Assembly: GCA_017656345.1 (NCBI GenBank)
Contig: JACDNZ010000011.1
Span: 1 to 64,000, forward strand
Direction of reading: 5' to 3'
DNA from: Thermosipho sp. (in: thermotogales)
GTDB taxonomy: Bacteria; Thermotogota; Thermotogae; Thermotogales; Fervidobacteriaceae
Length of the DNA stretch: 64,000 nt
Below are positions 16,900 through 26,396 of this stretch, in pieces; within the stretch, counting starts at the first letter, position 1; every line of letters starts with the position of its first letter. The position numbers and the translations under genes are program-made. The notes below the pieces were generated by a model. It did not search any database. It was not told the DNA's origin and was given only the letters and a program-made list of their open reading frames with translations.

Positions 16900-17963
16900 T
16901 TTTCACCACATTTAATGAGAATTTCAACAATTTGTTTTCCAGCGTTACCATGCCCATATAGGCCTTCTGGATAACTTTCATTACATCCTTTAAAAGTTTG
17001 TTCGTATAGATTATTTTCATCTGCCAGAACATTCCATTTTGCTTTTATCAATTCTCTCCATCCTGTATCTGGCATTAACACTATTGCCTGTTTTTTTGCA
17101 AAATAGGCTTCTTTTTGTAATCCACCACTATCTGTTATTACTTTCCAGGATTTTTTAACTAGTCCCATTAAATTTAGATAATCTATTGGTTCTATAACGA
17201 CTAAATCTTCCAGATATTTTTCAATGTTAAATTCAGTTATTCTTTTTCTTGTTCTTGGATGTATAGGAAAAACAATTGTTTTTTCTTTTGCAATTTTATT
17301 TAAATTTTCAAGTATTCTTTTTAATTTCTCTTTATTATCAACATTAAAATCTCTATGAAGAGTTAAAAGAATAAATTCATTCTCTTTTAAATTTAGTTTT
17401 TTAAATATATCAAATTTAAAGGACTTTTCCATTAAAAGAAATAAATCATACATTACATCTCCAACAAAATATACTCCATCAGTTATTCCTTCTTTTTTTA
17501 AGTTGTCAACTGCAAGCATAGAAGGACAAAACAAATATTTTGAAATTCTATCAGTTAGAACTCTATTTATTTCCTCTGGCATATCTTTTGGCTCTTGTCT
17601 TATACCAGCTTCTATATGTGCTACAGGTATTTTTAATTTTGCACCAACTATTGCACCTGCAAGCGTTGTATTTGTATCACCATATACTAAAATCAGATCA
17701 GGTTTTTCTTTTAAAACAACTCTTTCAAATTCAATCATTATTTTCCCTGTCATTTCTCCATGTGTTCCAGAACCAACGTTTAAAAAATAATCAGGGTTTC
17801 TAATACCTAGTTCTTCAAAAAATATATCGGACATATTAAAATCATAATGTTGACCTGAATGAACGAGTACTTCTTTTATATTTTCTTTTTCCCTTAATTC
17901 TTTATTAATTACTGCTTCTTTTATAAATTGTGGCCTTGCTCCTACTAAGGATATTATTTTCAT
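16896..17963 (-). CDS. wecB: UDP-N-acetylglucosamine 2-epimerase (non-hydrolysing)
   Basis: 355 residues. MKIISLVGARPQFIKEAVI at the N-terminus, LVHSGQHYDFNMSD, VYGDTNTTLAGAIVGAK, AHIEAGIR, HPRTRKRI and TDSGGLQKEAYF are the family signatures. It interconverts UDP-GlcNAc and UDP-ManNAc, giving a precursor for surface polysaccharide. It is cytoplasmic and of normal length. ATG start at 17963 with AGGAG seven bases upstream. It was formerly followed by a glycosyltransferase, now a pseudogene, whose start overlaps its stop. Confidence 0.9.
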   Translation of the reverse strand: MKIISLVGARPQFIKEAVINKELREKENIKEVLVHSGQHYDFNMSDIFFEELGIRNPDYFLNVGSGTHGEMTGKIMIEFERVVLKEKPDLILVYGDTNTTLAGAIVGAKLKIPVAHIEAGIRQEPKDMPEEINRVLTDRISKYLFCPSMLAVDNLKKEGITDGVYFVGDVMYDLFLLMEKSFKFDIFKKLNLKENEFILLTLHRDFNVDNKEKLKRILENLNKIAKEKTIVFPIHPRTRKRITEFNIEKYLEDLVVIEPIDYLNLMGLVKKSWKVITDSGGLQKEAYFAKKQAIVLMPDTGWRELIKAKWNVLADENNLYEQTFKGCNESYPEGLYGHGNAGKQIVEILIKCGEK

Positions 17964-18023
17964 ACCTTACTCCTTTCTGAGTTTTGTCTTAACAAGTTAA
18001 TTTATATGATAAATGCTAAAAAA

Positions 18024-18029
18024 ATTATA
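18024..18029 (-). promoter_or_regulatory. Extended -10 element of the wecB promoter
   Basis: The minus strand reads TGATATAAT, an extended -10 (TGn plus TATAAT), about 60 bases before the wecB ATG. The -35 region 17 bases further upstream is weak (TTTATA). Confidence 0.45.
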
Positions 18030-18124
18030 TCACATACTAATTAAGATATAAATAAAGAAACAGTACTTACTTCACATGTTTAAAAAAAACAGACTTTTGA
18101 AATTCTTCAGTAAAATACTTTGTC

Positions 18125-18215
18125 TAATTTTGGAATAATTTACCGCAGCTGTCACAAAATGTAGACACTTGTCACATAAGTCACAAATGTCAAAAATAAT
18201 ATTCCAAATTTTGTA
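18125..18215. repeat. Helically phased GTCACA repeats flanked by inverted repeats
   Basis: Units beginning at 18151 (GTCACAAAAT), 18161 (GTAGACACTT), 18171 (GTCACATAA), 18180 (GTCACAAAT) and 18189-18190 (GTCAAAAAT) follow each other every 9-10 bases, one DNA turn. They are flanked by AATTTTGGAATA on the left and TATTCCAAATTTT on the right, which are near-perfect inverted repeats. The block lies between wecB and the L21 operon promoter. It resembles an iteron or cooperative regulator-binding array; no binding protein is known. Confidence 0.5.
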
Positions 18216-18401
18216 TTTGAGCTTGTTTTACAAATTAGATAATGATGATATACTTTAACTAGTACGAAATAATTCTTTATTCATAAGAAAATTCGAAATT
18301 TCTTTTTTTGAAATAAGGATTTGAAATTAAAAGTAGATGTTTCTGTTAAGTCTTTAGCAAAATAACATTAACAGAAATTTTTCATTTTAAATTTTTAAAA
18401 A

Positions 18402-18410
18402 TGGTAAAAT
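18402..18410 (+). promoter_or_regulatory. Extended -10 promoter of the L21 operon
   Basis: TGGTAAAAT is an extended -10 (TGG plus TAAAAT, 18405-18410). No good -35 is seen. Initiation near 18417 would give a leader of about 90 bases that contains the hairpin at 18431-18469. Confidence 0.5.
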
Positions 18411-18430
18411 ACTATGGGTTATCATACGCC

Positions 18431-18469
18431 TGGAACGTGTCTCAAACGCCAGAAAGGCTACATGTTCCA
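18431..18469 (+). ncRNA. Structured leader hairpin upstream of L21
   Basis: TGGAACGTGT (18431-18440) pairs over ten positions, one of them G-U, with ACATGTTCCA (18460-18469). The enclosed loop holds a smaller GCC/GGC stem (18448-18450 with 18456-18458). It lies in the untranslated leader 40 bases before the L21 start. Ribosomal protein leaders, including an L21 leader known from Firmicutes, often mediate autoregulation, so this is a candidate of that kind. Homology to the described L21 leader was not tested. Confidence 0.5.
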
Positions 18470-18508
18470 GCGGGTGTTTATTTCAAAAATCTTGAGGAGG
18501 TGAAGTTT

Positions 18509-18829
18509 GTGTACGCTATTGTAGAAAGCGGTGGAAAACAGTTTCGCGTTGAGCCTGGAAAAGTTTTCTTCACAGAAAGACTAGTTGGAAAAGCAGAAGG
18601 AGAAGCAGTAACATTTGATAAAGTTATTATGGTCAAAACAGATGATGGAAAAACACTGATTGGAAAACCTTATCTTGATAACGTTGAAATTACCGGAACA
18701 ATTGTTGAACATGGTAGAGCAAGGAAGATTATTGTAGGTAAATTCAGACCAAGAAAGAACTATAGAAGAATCAAAGGCCATAGACAATGGTACACCGCAG
18801 TAAAAATTGAGAAAATTGAGGTAAAATGA
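18509..18829 (+). CDS. rplU: 50S ribosomal protein L21
   Basis: 106 residues starting [16 protein letters not shown], with [17 protein letters not shown] near the C-terminus, the L21 signature. It binds 23S rRNA and contacts L20. The open frame continues upstream to 18401, but that would cover the promoter. GAGGAGGTGAA eight bases before the GTG at 18509 fixes the start, and the protein then has the family's usual length. It is the first gene of the operon with prp, rpmA, ribU, rplM and rpsI. Confidence 0.95.
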   Translation: MYAIVESGGKQFRVEPGKVFFTERLVGKAEGEAVTFDKVIMVKTDDGKTLIGKPYLDNVEITGTIVEHGRARKIIVGKFRPRKNYRRIKGHRQWYTAVKIEKIEVK

Positions 18830-19134
18830 TTAAGTGCACCTTTTTCAAACATGGGTTTTTTGAAAAGTTTACAATAACGGGTCATTCGTTATTTGATAAA
18901 AAAGGGAAAGATATTATTTGTGCAGCAGTAAGTACTGTTTCGCAGCATACAGCCCGATTTTTAGCAAAAAAAGGTGCAAAGGTAAAAATAAAAGAGGGGT
19001 ATTTGAAGGTTGATAATATAAGAAACGATGAGAATTCACAGTTATTTGTTGAAGAACTTTTGGAGACTTTAAGAGATTTAGAAGAGCAATATAGTAAATT
19101 CATAAAAGTGGAGGTGAAGAATGATGAGAATTGA
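18826..19134 (+). CDS. prp: Ribosomal-processing cysteine protease Prp (YsxB family)
   Basis: 102 residues. GHSLF near residue 19 and [12 protein letters not shown] near residue 32 hold the catalytic His and Cys of the Prp family. Prp removes the N-terminal extension of L27 in bacteria whose L27 is made as a precursor, and rpmA directly downstream does encode an extension. The start overlaps the L21 stop (ATGA) and the end overlaps the rpmA start, the conserved rplU-prp-rpmA order, so translation is coupled. Confidence 0.9.
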   Translation: MIKCTFFKHGFFEKFTITGHSLFDKKGKDIICAAVSTVSQHTARFLAKKGAKVKIKEGYLKVDNIRNDENSQLFVEELLETLRDLEEQYSKFIKVEVKNDEN

Positions 19135-19390
19135 CATACAGCTTTTTGCAAAGAGCAGTACAGCCAAAAATGGTCGTGACAGTAATCCAAAATACCTTGG
19201 AATTAAAAGAAGCGATGGTCAAAAAGTTGTAGCAGGAAACATCATTGTAAGACAAAGAGGAACAAAATTCTGGCCTGGTAAAAATGTAGGAATGGGTAGG
19301 GATTTTACTCTTTTTGCACTAAAAGATGGGATTGTGAGATTTGAGGTTAAAAACAACAGAAAATATGTTAATGTTTACGAAGATGAGTAA
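19124..19390 (+). CDS. rpmA: 50S ribosomal protein L27 with Prp-cleaved N-terminal extension
   Basis: 88 residues. [20 protein letters not shown] begins with an extension ending in QLFA, matching the Prp cleavage motif (LQxFA-like). The mature chain should begin just after it and reach the peptidyl-transferase centre. [17 protein letters not shown] and [12 protein letters not shown] are L27 signatures. Two ATGs occur at 19121 and 19124; GGAGGTG is four and seven bases away respectively, so 19124 is preferred. It overlaps the end of prp. Confidence 0.94.
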   Translation: MRIDIQLFAKSSTAKNGRDSNPKYLGIKRSDGQKVVAGNIIVRQRGTKFWPGKNVGMGRDFTLFALKDGIVRFEVKNNRKYVNVYEDE

Positions 19391-19401
19391 TAGGTGAGAC
19401 T

Positions 19402-19935
19402 ATGACTAACGCAAAACGCGTAGCTATTATTGGAGTTTTTTCAGCACTTGCATTTGTGATTATGTATTTAGAAATACCATTTTTTCCAGCAGTAAACTTT
19501 TTAAAATACGATCCAAGTGATATAATGGCCCTTTTAATTGCGTTTATTTATTCACCAGGAATTGGAGTTTTAGTTCTTGCGATAAAAGATATATTGTTCT
19601 ATTTATTTAAATCAGGAGATATAGTTGGTATTACTATGAACTTTGTTGCAGGTGCTTTGTTCATATTACCAGCAGCTATAATTTACGCAAAAAAGGGAAG
19701 AGCAAGAGAAATATTTGGATACATTGTTGGAATTGCAGCAGCAACAGGTGGAATGACACTTTTAAATATAGTAGTTGTTCCATTTTATTGGAAGGTACCA
19801 CTTGAAACAGTATTTAAGTTACTTCCATGGATAATAGGTTTCAATGCAATAAAATTCACAATAGATTCGGTAGTAAACTATATTATTCATAGACGTGTGA
19901 AAGATATTTTAGAACCGAACGAAGAGAGAATCTAA
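19402..19935 (+). CDS. ribU: ECF transporter S component, riboflavin-specific (RibU)
   Basis: 177 residues with five or six hydrophobic helices. The N-terminus [20 protein letters not shown], then [14 protein letters not shown] and [19 protein letters not shown], match RibU, the riboflavin-binding S subunit that works with the shared EcfA-A'-T energising module encoded elsewhere. In Thermotoga maritima the structurally known RibU gene also lies between rpmA and rplM, which supports the call. It sits 12 bases after rpmA and 17 before rplM, with ribosomal-operon spacing. Confidence 0.85.
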   Translation: MTNAKRVAIIGVFSALAFVIMYLEIPFFPAVNFLKYDPSDIMALLIAFIYSPGIGVLVLAIKDILFYLFKSGDIVGITMNFVAGALFILPAAIIYAKKGRAREIFGYIVGIAAATGGMTLLNIVVVPFYWKVPLETVFKLLPWIIGFNAIKFTIDSVVNYIIHRRVKDILEPNEERI

Positions 19936-19951
19936 GGAGGGAGGAATAACA

Positions 19952-20401
19952 ATGGCTAGAACTTTGCCTATACAGAAAACAACATTTTTAAAGAAAGAAG
20001 AAGTTCAAAGAGATTGGTATATAGTAGATGCGAAAGGTCAAACTCTTGGAAGACTTGCAACAAGAATTGCATTGGTGTTAATGGGGAAAAATAAACCAAA
20101 CTGGACACCACATATAGATTGTGGAAACTTTGTTGTAGTGGTTAATGCTGATAAAATCAAACTTACAGGAAAGAAAATGGATCAGAAAAAATATTACAGA
20201 CACACAGGATATCCAGGTGGTATTAAAGAATTTACAGCAAGACAACTTCTACAAAGAAATCCTGAAAAGTTAATTCAACTTGCAGTAAAAAGAATGCTTC
20301 CAAAGACAATTCTTGGAAGAAGAGCTCTTAAAAGACTTAAAATATATGCTGGTCCTGAACATCCACACCAAGCACAAAAACCAGTTGAATTGAACGTTTA
20401 A
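19952..20401 (+). CDS. rplM: 50S ribosomal protein L13
   Basis: 149 residues of normal length. [40 protein letters not shown] and [19 protein letters not shown] are L13 signatures. It is an early-assembly 23S rRNA binding protein. It carries an N-terminal extension ([19 protein letters not shown]) of about 20 residues compared with E. coli, as in Thermotogales. AAGGAGGGAGGAATAACA precedes the ATG. It is followed by rpsI after 18 bases, the universal rplM-rpsI pair. Confidence 0.96.
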   Translation: MARTLPIQKTTFLKKEEVQRDWYIVDAKGQTLGRLATRIALVLMGKNKPNWTPHIDCGNFVVVVNADKIKLTGKKMDQKKYYRHTGYPGGIKEFTARQLLQRNPEKLIQLAVKRMLPKTILGRRALKRLKIYAGPEHPHQAQKPVELNV

Positions 20402-20419
20402 TAAGGAGGGATAGAAGAG

Positions 20420-20818
20420 ATGGCAGAATACTACATGGGAACAGGGAGAAGAAAAACCTCTGTTGCAAGAGTATATTTAAAAGAAGGTAATGGAAAAGTT
20501 GTAGTTAATGATAAAGAATATGAAGATTTAAATGGTTACCTTAAAAATTCCGTATGGACTCTTCATGCAATGGAACCTTTAAAAGTTACCGGACTTGAAG
20601 GTTCATTTGATATGATTATTAGAGTTAATGGTGGAGGAAAATCCGGACAAGCTGGAGCTATCAGACTTGGTATAGCAAGAGCACTTTTACAATATAATGC
20701 TGAACTAAGACCTACTTTAAAGGAAAAAGGTCTTCTCACAAGAGACCCAAGAATGGTAGAAAGAAAGAAATACGGTCTCAAAAAAGCAAGACGTGCTCCT
20801 CAATTCTCCAAACGTTAA
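20420..20818 (+). CDS. rpsI: 30S ribosomal protein S9
   Basis: 132 residues. [20 protein letters not shown] at the start, [19 protein letters not shown] in the middle and the basic C-terminal tail [16 protein letters not shown] are diagnostic; the final Lys-Arg reaches the P-site tRNA. AAGGAGGG precedes the ATG. It is the last gene of the operon; the hairpin at 20852-20872 follows. Confidence 0.96.
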   Translation: MAEYYMGTGRRKTSVARVYLKEGNGKVVVNDKEYEDLNGYLKNSVWTLHAMEPLKVTGLEGSFDMIIRVNGGGKSGQAGAIRLGIARALLQYNAELRPTLKEKGLLTRDPRMVERKKYGLKKARRAPQFSKR

Positions 20819-20851
20819 TTTTGGCACGCCTTTATTTATATACACAAGCAT

Positions 20852-20872
20852 GTGGCAGCACATTGCTGCCAC
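20852..20872 (+). terminator. Hairpin terminator/attenuator after rpsI
   Basis: GTGGCAGCA (20852-20860) and TGCTGCCAC (20864-20872) form a perfect 9-bp stem with a 3-base loop, followed by an imperfect T-tract (CTTGTTTT). It may let part of the transcription continue into dnaG, which starts 28 bases later and has no obvious promoter of its own. Confidence 0.7.
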
Positions 20873-20900
20873 CTTGTTTTCCTTCTAAAGAGGTGACTCA

Positions 20901-22520
20901 ATGCTTTCAAAAAAAGTAATTGATGAAATTAAATCAAAGGTTGATATCGTTGATGTTATTTCAAGGTATGTTAGCCTTCAAAAGGTTGGAAATAACTATA
21001 GAGCCTTGTGCCCTTTCCACACCGAAACCACTCCATCCTTCTATGTAAATCCATCCTTCAAGACATACCACTGCTTTGGATGTGGTGCGTCTGGGGATGT
21101 AATTAGGTTCTTACAGGAGATTGAGGGTATTTCTTTTATAGAGGCTTTAAGAAGATTAGCAAAAGAAGCGGGTGTAAAAATTGAACTTGATGGTTCATCC
21201 AGCTTTTTAACTCTTTATCTTAAATTTTACAGTCTTTTAAGTGAAGAGTATGAAAAACATCTTGATGAGCAGGCAATTTCTTATTTGAAAGATAGAGGAT
21301 TTAGTGATGATGAGATAAAAAAGTTTGGATTTGGGTTTTCTCCCATAGATTCAGATTTACCTTACAAAATAGCCAGAGAACTTAAAATAAATAACCTTAG
21401 AAAACTGGGATTTTCACATGGTAAAGACCCTTTTTCTGGAAGAATTATTATACCAATAAGGGATGAATTTGGACGGGTTATAGCTTTTGGTGGAAGAATT
21501 CTGGGAGAAGGTCAACCAAAGTATATAAATTCATACGAAACTGAGTTTTTTAAAAAATCGGCAACTTTATTTTTGTTTGATTTTGCAAAGGAAAAAATAA
21601 AAAGTGCTGATTTTGCAGTTATTTGTGAAGGATATTTTGATGCAATGGCATTTCATAGAGCTGGTGTAACTAATGCTGTTGCAACTCTTGGAACAGCATT
21701 TACCAAGTACCATGCAAGAAAACTAAGAAAGTTAACGCAAAATGTTGTATTGTCATTTGATATGGATAATGCAGGTATAAAAGCAGCACTTTTGAGTTTG
21801 AAAATTTTACTTACCATGGATTTCAATGTTATGGTTGTAACCTACGAAGATGATAAAGATCCAGATGAAATATTAAAGACAAAGGGAAGTTCTGCACTTT
21901 TAAATGTACTACAATCAGCGATACCTGCTGAGGTGTTTGTTCCAAAGGCTCTTTCAAAAAGATATGATTTAAACAATTCAAATGCTGCAAATATGTATAT
22001 TAACGAGTTGAAAAATTGGAATGAAATATTTAAAACTGTACCACAAAGGGAAGAAAATTTTAGAAATACAATAAAAGAAATATTGGGGTCTGATTTTTCA
22101 TTTACAAAATCATCATTTTATAAAGTTGAAAGCTCAACAAAACTTCCAACTCTTGAAGATATGCTTGTGTATTTGTATATGAATTTTCCAGAGAGGTTTG
22201 AAATGCTCGATTTTGATGTTACTCTTCTTACCGGGCATGCGAGGAAATTTTTTGAGGATGTGAAGGGAAAGAACTTTTCCTTTGATAATCTGTCTAAAGA
22301 GTTGACCGAATATATTGAGAATGTATTTAAAAAAATGGGCAATACTGAAATTGATGAAGTGTATATTGAGACGATCGAAAAAAAACTCCTTGAAAGAAGT
22401 CTTGAAAAAAGAATCAAGGAGATTGATGGTTATTTGAGTAAGGCATCTGATGAAGAAAAAAAGGTACTTCTTCAGACCAGAATTGAACTTGTAAGGCAAC
22501 TTAAAAATCTTGGGAGGTGA
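20901..22520 (+). CDS. dnaG: DNA primase DnaG
   Basis: 539 residues, somewhat shorter than the E. coli enzyme. The CHC2 zinc finger is at C37, H40, C58 and C61 (CPFH and CFGCG). The TOPRIM core holds [23 protein letters not shown] and DKDPDE, the metal-binding acidic residues. It makes RNA primers on the lagging strand. The C-terminal helicase-interaction region is divergent. ATG start with AGAGGTGA upstream. The rpoD ribosome binding site overlaps its stop codon, so the two form the classical dnaG-rpoD macromolecular-synthesis operon. Confidence 0.95.
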   Translation: MLSKKVIDEIKSKVDIVDVISRYVSLQKVGNNYRALCPFHTETTPSFYVNPSFKTYHCFGCGASGDVIRFLQEIEGISFIEALRRLAKEAGVKIELDGSSSFLTLYLKFYSLLSEEYEKHLDEQAISYLKDRGFSDDEIKKFGFGFSPIDSDLPYKIARELKINNLRKLGFSHGKDPFSGRIIIPIRDEFGRVIAFGGRILGEGQPKYINSYETEFFKKSATLFLFDFAKEKIKSADFAVICEGYFDAMAFHRAGVTNAVATLGTAFTKYHARKLRKLTQNVVLSFDMDNAGIKAALLSLKILLTMDFNVMVVTYEDDKDPDEILKTKGSSALLNVLQSAIPAEVFVPKALSKRYDLNNSNAANMYINELKNWNEIFKTVPQREENFRNTIKEILGSDFSFTKSSFYKVESSTKLPTLEDMLVYLYMNFPERFEMLDFDVTLLTGHARKFFEDVKGKNFSFDNLSKELTEYIENVFKKMGNTEIDEVYIETIEKKLLERSLEKRIKEIDGYLSKASDEEKKVLLQTRIELVRQLKNLGR

Positions 22521-22527
22521 ACTCCTG

Positions 22528-23640
22528 ATGGCAAGAAAAAAGGCCGTTCTTGATCCAAGCGATAAGAAAATAAAGGAATTAATTAGAATAGGTAAGGATA
22601 AAGGTTTTGTAACATACGATGATATTGATAGGATGTTTCCGCCAGAAAAGGTGGAAGATTTTGATGGCAATTTACTTGAAAAAGTATACGAAGAACTTGA
22701 GAAAAATGGAATAACAATAACCGATACATCAGGATTAGATACAGATATTAATGTTCAGGATTTTCTTGAGGAATCTCCAAAGTTTTACGATAACATGGCT
22801 CCAAAGGATTTAATAAAGATGTATTTAAGGGATATTGGAAAAATACCTCTTTTAAGTCAGTCCATGGAAAGAGAACTTGCAAGACGTGCTCAAATGGGCG
22901 ATGAGAGAGCAAAACAAAAGCTGGTTGAATCAAATTTAAGACTCGTTGTAAGTATAGCAAAAAGATATGTAGGTAAGGGTCTTTCGTTCCTTGATCTTAT
23001 CCAGGAAGGAAACGTTGGGCTTTTAAAAGCAGTTGAAAAATTTGATTGGAGAAAAGGATACAAATTTTCAACGTATGCTACCTGGTGGATTAGACAGGCA
23101 ATAACGAGGGCTATTGCTGACCAGGCAAGAACAATCAGGGTACCGGTTCATATGGTTGAAACAATAAATAAAATGCAAAAGATTATGAGGGAATATTATC
23201 AAGAACATGGTGAAGAAATTCCAATTGAAGAACTAGCAAGGGCCCTTGATAAACCAGTTGAAAAAGTTGAAGAAATCATGCAAGCTGCAAGGGAAACTAC
23301 CTCGCTTGAAGCTCCTGTTGGTGAAGATGAAGATTCAACAGTAGCAGATTTTGTTGCCGATGAAACAATAGCATCCCCGAAAAAAGAAGCTATGAGAATG
23401 CTTATACGCGAAGAGGTAGAAAAGGTACTTGAAACATTAAATGATAGAGAAAAACTTGTTTTAAAGATGAGATACGGTCTTACTGATGGAAAGGCAAAGA
23501 CACTGGAAGAAGTAGGTCAATATTTTAACGTTACAAGAGAAAGAATAAGACAAATAGAAGTTAAAGCATTGAGAAAGCTAAGACATCCTTCAAGAAGCAG
23601 GTATCTTAAAGTGTTATTTAAAATGCTTGATGAAGATTAA
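22528..23640 (+). CDS. rpoD: RNA polymerase primary sigma factor (SigA/RpoD)
   Basis: 370 residues. Region 1.2 has [17 protein letters not shown], region 2 has [20 protein letters not shown] and [19 protein letters not shown], and region 4.2 has [20 protein letters not shown]. The first 80 residues are a reduced region 1.1. It directs polymerase to housekeeping promoters such as TTGACA/TATAAT. The frame opens at 22510, but GGAGGTGA at 22513-22520 stands seven bases before the ATG at 22528, which is the start. It follows dnaG directly and ends at a strong terminator. Confidence 0.96.
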   Translation: MARKKAVLDPSDKKIKELIRIGKDKGFVTYDDIDRMFPPEKVEDFDGNLLEKVYEELEKNGITITDTSGLDTDINVQDFLEESPKFYDNMAPKDLIKMYLRDIGKIPLLSQSMERELARRAQMGDERAKQKLVESNLRLVVSIAKRYVGKGLSFLDLIQEGNVGLLKAVEKFDWRKGYKFSTYATWWIRQAITRAIADQARTIRVPVHMVETINKMQKIMREYYQEHGEEIPIEELARALDKPVEKVEEIMQAARETTSLEAPVGEDEDSTVADFVADETIASPKKEAMRMLIREEVEKVLETLNDREKLVLKMRYGLTDGKAKTLEEVGQYFNVTRERIRQIEVKALRKLRHPSRSRYLKVLFKMLDED

Positions 23641-23663
23641 ACCGCACTGGGTGCGGTTTTTTT
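23641..23663 (+). terminator. Rho-independent terminator after rpoD
   Basis: ACCGCAC (23641-23647), loop TGG and GTGCGGT (23651-23657), followed by a run of T, immediately after the rpoD stop codon. Confidence 0.9.
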
Positions 23664-23712
23664 AATTTTAGTGGTAAAATTGATTATTGAATAGCTCTGA
23701 GGGTGGTAAAGT

Positions 23713-26283
23713 ATGATATTTAAGATTTCGTTCAGGAATTTTCTATTGAACTGGAAAATGTCACTTCTTGTAATATTAGGCACAATGATAGCTACAATGC
23801 TTGTTGTAGGAGCCTTGTCATTGAACGACTCTGTAGATGCCTGGTTTGCTCAAAAAATAGTGAAAAATTTTGGCCATATTGATATTGTTGCAAAGGATAA
23901 AAAAGATACATTCTTTTTTCCCCGGGCACTTGATATTGAAAAAACAAGCCAGTATTTTGACCGGTTAAAGAGAGAAGGAGTTGTAAAAGACTATACATAT
24001 GTAGCCCTTGTATCGTCAAGAATAAAGAAAGATGACAGGTTTCTTGATATTTTTGCAATTGGATACGATGAAGGGTTACTTAAGTTTTCAGGTCAAAAGG
24101 TATCGGGCATTGTTATTTCAAAAGATCTTGCAGATGTTTTAAATATTAAAAAAGGTGATTCAATTACCCTTATTACAACAAATGGAAAAAAGGAAATTGT
24201 AATTGATGAGATAGGTTTACAGGAGTTTAATTTCCGTGGAGAAACGGGAATGACAAATGGCTCGATTTTTATGCCCTTTGAAATGTTAAGGGAGCTAAGA
24301 CTTTACACCGGAAAGAATCCAAACACAGTGTTTGCATCTTTAAATGCACCAATAGAAGAGCATGAAATCATAGCACAGAGAATTGAAGATGAAGTAAAGC
24401 TCAGAGTAACTCCTACAAAATATAATTTGAAATATTCAGTTTTAAATAGAGTTATTGGTTATTTGTTCCTTGGATTTAGTGGTTTTGCACTTTTAAGTAG
24501 CTTTCTATTTATTTCTAACTTTTTTGGTGTGCTTGCTGAAGATAGAAGAAATTTACTTGGAACGTTGAGAGCTATAGGTTATTCCAGAAGGAAAATTGCA
24601 GCGATACTATTTATTGAAGGTTTTATATATCTTATGTTTGCAGCTTTTGTGGGGGCAATTTCAGGAATAGGTCTTGGAAGGTATCTTCTATCACTTGTGA
24701 ATAAAATACCTTCACTTGTAGCTTCTGAAACAGCACTTCCTGAAACAATCTATTTTACAATAACTTTTAAGACAGTTGTTCTTGGAATTCTGATTTCGAT
24801 TATTCTACCCATATTTATATTGATGTATAGAAGTGCTTCATTTTCTAAGATATCTCCTGTTGTTCTTCTCTCAAGAGAGGAAATTGTTCCAAAAAGAAAC
24901 TTTTTGTACGCTTTTATAGCCCTTCCGGTTATTTTATATTTTGTAAATCCATATTATTGTTTGGTGTCTCTTGTGGCAATAATTCCGTTATTTATAAAGA
25001 AAGATATAATTCAAGCATTGTCTGGTGCATTTGTAATTTTGATAACTTATTTTCAGATTGGAACTGGTGGTGGCTGGGATTATTTATCAAGAGCAGGATT
25101 GTTTTTGCTCGGAAGTATTTACGTAATCTTTGGGATAGTTCCTTATGTAAAAGCGTATTTTAGAAGATTTAATAATTTATCATCTGTGATTGCACTTTCA
25201 TATATAGATAAGCAAAGATGGCGAAATTTTATAGTTTTTCTAGTATACTCAGTTATCACTCTTGTGATTTTGCTTACAGCCATTTTGCCCACAAGTATAT
25301 TTAATTATATTGACAACAAGATGGATGTTGGAATACTTGGATATAACTTTTTGATCGTTGAAAATCCTTTAAAAACATTTTTCGGTGGGAGTTCATATGA
25401 TAAAGATGAAGAATTTAAATCGTTGTTTGATAACCTTGTAAAGCTACAACTTGTAAATGCAAAATTGGGTGACAGAGATATAGTTGTAGTATTAACGGAT
25501 GAAAATATAGTAAAATCACTAAAAATTAAAGATGTAAAAAATTTGGATAAATTGTTAGATAAAGAAGGAATTGGTAGTAAAGAATTGTTTGATAAAAATA
25601 AAACGTATACAATCCAGATTAAAGGAATTTTACCTGGTATAAGTAAAAAGTTTGATGCAAACTTTTTAGTTAAGGAAACGTACAACCCAAAATCCATGGT
25701 TGTTCCATTTGATGGTATATTTGTATACAATGAAAAGGTTCCAGGGGCACTTCAGGGATATGCGGGTGTTATTACCAACAAGAATCTTGCTCAGAAAGCA
25801 AAAAATATTGTTTATGAAAGACTTGATGGGCCTTTTTATGTTACTGAAGAACTTGATAAAGTATTCAGTAGTGTGAGATATTTTGTAAATATAGCGATTC
25901 AGCTCTTTTACTTTGGGTTTATAAGTGGTTTTTCCGGTCTTACTATTTTGAGTATAAAAAATGTATATTCCAGAAGGAGAATAATAGGTTCGCTCAAAGC
26001 TATAGGGGTTAATAAACAAGAGGTATTTAAATCATTCTTGTTTGAGTCAATATTCATAGTTACAATTGCGATATTAACGGCAATTTCAACGACAACTTTT
26101 ATAACCCTTGATTTTACAAAGTTGATTGTTTCAGAGATTCCAGATTTTAAGATTTATGTTCCATGGAGTCAGGTGCTGCTTATATTAGGTGGTGTATATT
26201 TGATAACTATTATTTTTACAATATATCCCGCGAATCTTGCGCAAAAGGTTGATCCTGCTGAGGCAATAAGAGTTTTTGATTAA
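23713..26283 (+). CDS. ABC transporter permease with two FtsX domains (orphan)
   Basis: 856 residues. There is an N-terminal anchor helix (MSLLVILGTMIATMLVVGAL), a large periplasmic MacB-PCD-like domain, a first FtsX membrane domain around 240-360, a central hydrophobic region, a second extracytoplasmic domain and a final FtsX domain (residues 720-856). The layout is that of the LolC/E- or MacB-related permeases that move lipids, lipoproteins or peptides, or drive extracytoplasmic processes. No ATPase gene is adjacent, so the partner must be encoded elsewhere. The ATG follows GAGGGTGG. An extended -10 TGGTAAAAT at 23672-23680 is a likely promoter. Monocistronic. Confidence 0.82.
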   Translation: MIFKISFRNFLLNWKMSLLVILGTMIATMLVVGALSLNDSVDAWFAQKIVKNFGHIDIVAKDKKDTFFFPRALDIEKTSQYFDRLKREGVVKDYTYVALVSSRIKKDDRFLDIFAIGYDEGLLKFSGQKVSGIVISKDLADVLNIKKGDSITLITTNGKKEIVIDEIGLQEFNFRGETGMTNGSIFMPFEMLRELRLYTGKNPNTVFASLNAPIEEHEIIAQRIEDEVKLRVTPTKYNLKYSVLNRVIGYLFLGFSGFALLSSFLFISNFFGVLAEDRRNLLGTLRAIGYSRRKIAAILFIEGFIYLMFAAFVGAISGIGLGRYLLSLVNKIPSLVASETALPETIYFTITFKTVVLGILISIILPIFILMYRSASFSKISPVVLLSREEIVPKRNFLYAFIALPVILYFVNPYYCLVSLVAIIPLFIKKDIIQALSGAFVILITYFQIGTGGGWDYLSRAGLFLLGSIYVIFGIVPYVKAYFRRFNNLSSVIALSYIDKQRWRNFIVFLVYSVITLVILLTAILPTSIFNYIDNKMDVGILGYNFLIVENPLKTFFGGSSYDKDEEFKSLFDNLVKLQLVNAKLGDRDIVVVLTDENIVKSLKIKDVKNLDKLLDKEGIGSKELFDKNKTYTIQIKGILPGISKKFDANFLVKETYNPKSMVVPFDGIFVYNEKVPGALQGYAGVITNKNLAQKAKNIVYERLDGPFYVTEELDKVFSSVRYFVNIAIQLFYFGFISGFSGLTILSIKNVYSRRRIIGSLKAIGVNKQEVFKSFLFESIFIVTIAILTAISTTTFITLDFTKLIVSEIPDFKIYVPWSQVLLILGGVYLITIIFTIYPANLAQKVDPAEAIRVFD

Positions 26284-26310
26284 TGCAACAGAGTTTTTAC
26301 ATTAAAAAAA

Positions 26311-26339
26311 TTGACACATTAAAGATGAAAGTGTAAAAT
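26311..26339 (+). promoter_or_regulatory. Consensus promoter of rpmB
   Basis: TTGACA (26311-26316), a 17-base spacer, then TAAAAT (26334-26339) with an upstream TG. It is among the best sigma-A promoters in the window, 58 bases before the L28 start. Confidence 0.8.
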
Positions 26340-26396
26340 ATACTTTGTATCAGAGTATATAATAATAAATAAATAGATAGAAAGGGGAGGAGCAAA

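Noticed and set aside
18125-18215. CRISPR array or origin of replication
   Set aside because: Units are only 9-10 bases with no spacers. No dnaA gene or DnaA-box (TTATCCACA-like) cluster is present.
18401-18508. N-terminal extension of L21 in the long open frame
   Set aside because: It covers the -10 promoter element and leader hairpin, and a strong GGAGG site sits before the GTG at 18509.
22118-22670. Long minus-strand frames opposite dnaG and rpoD
   Set aside because: They are shadows of conserved plus-strand genes, with no binding sites and unlikely composition.
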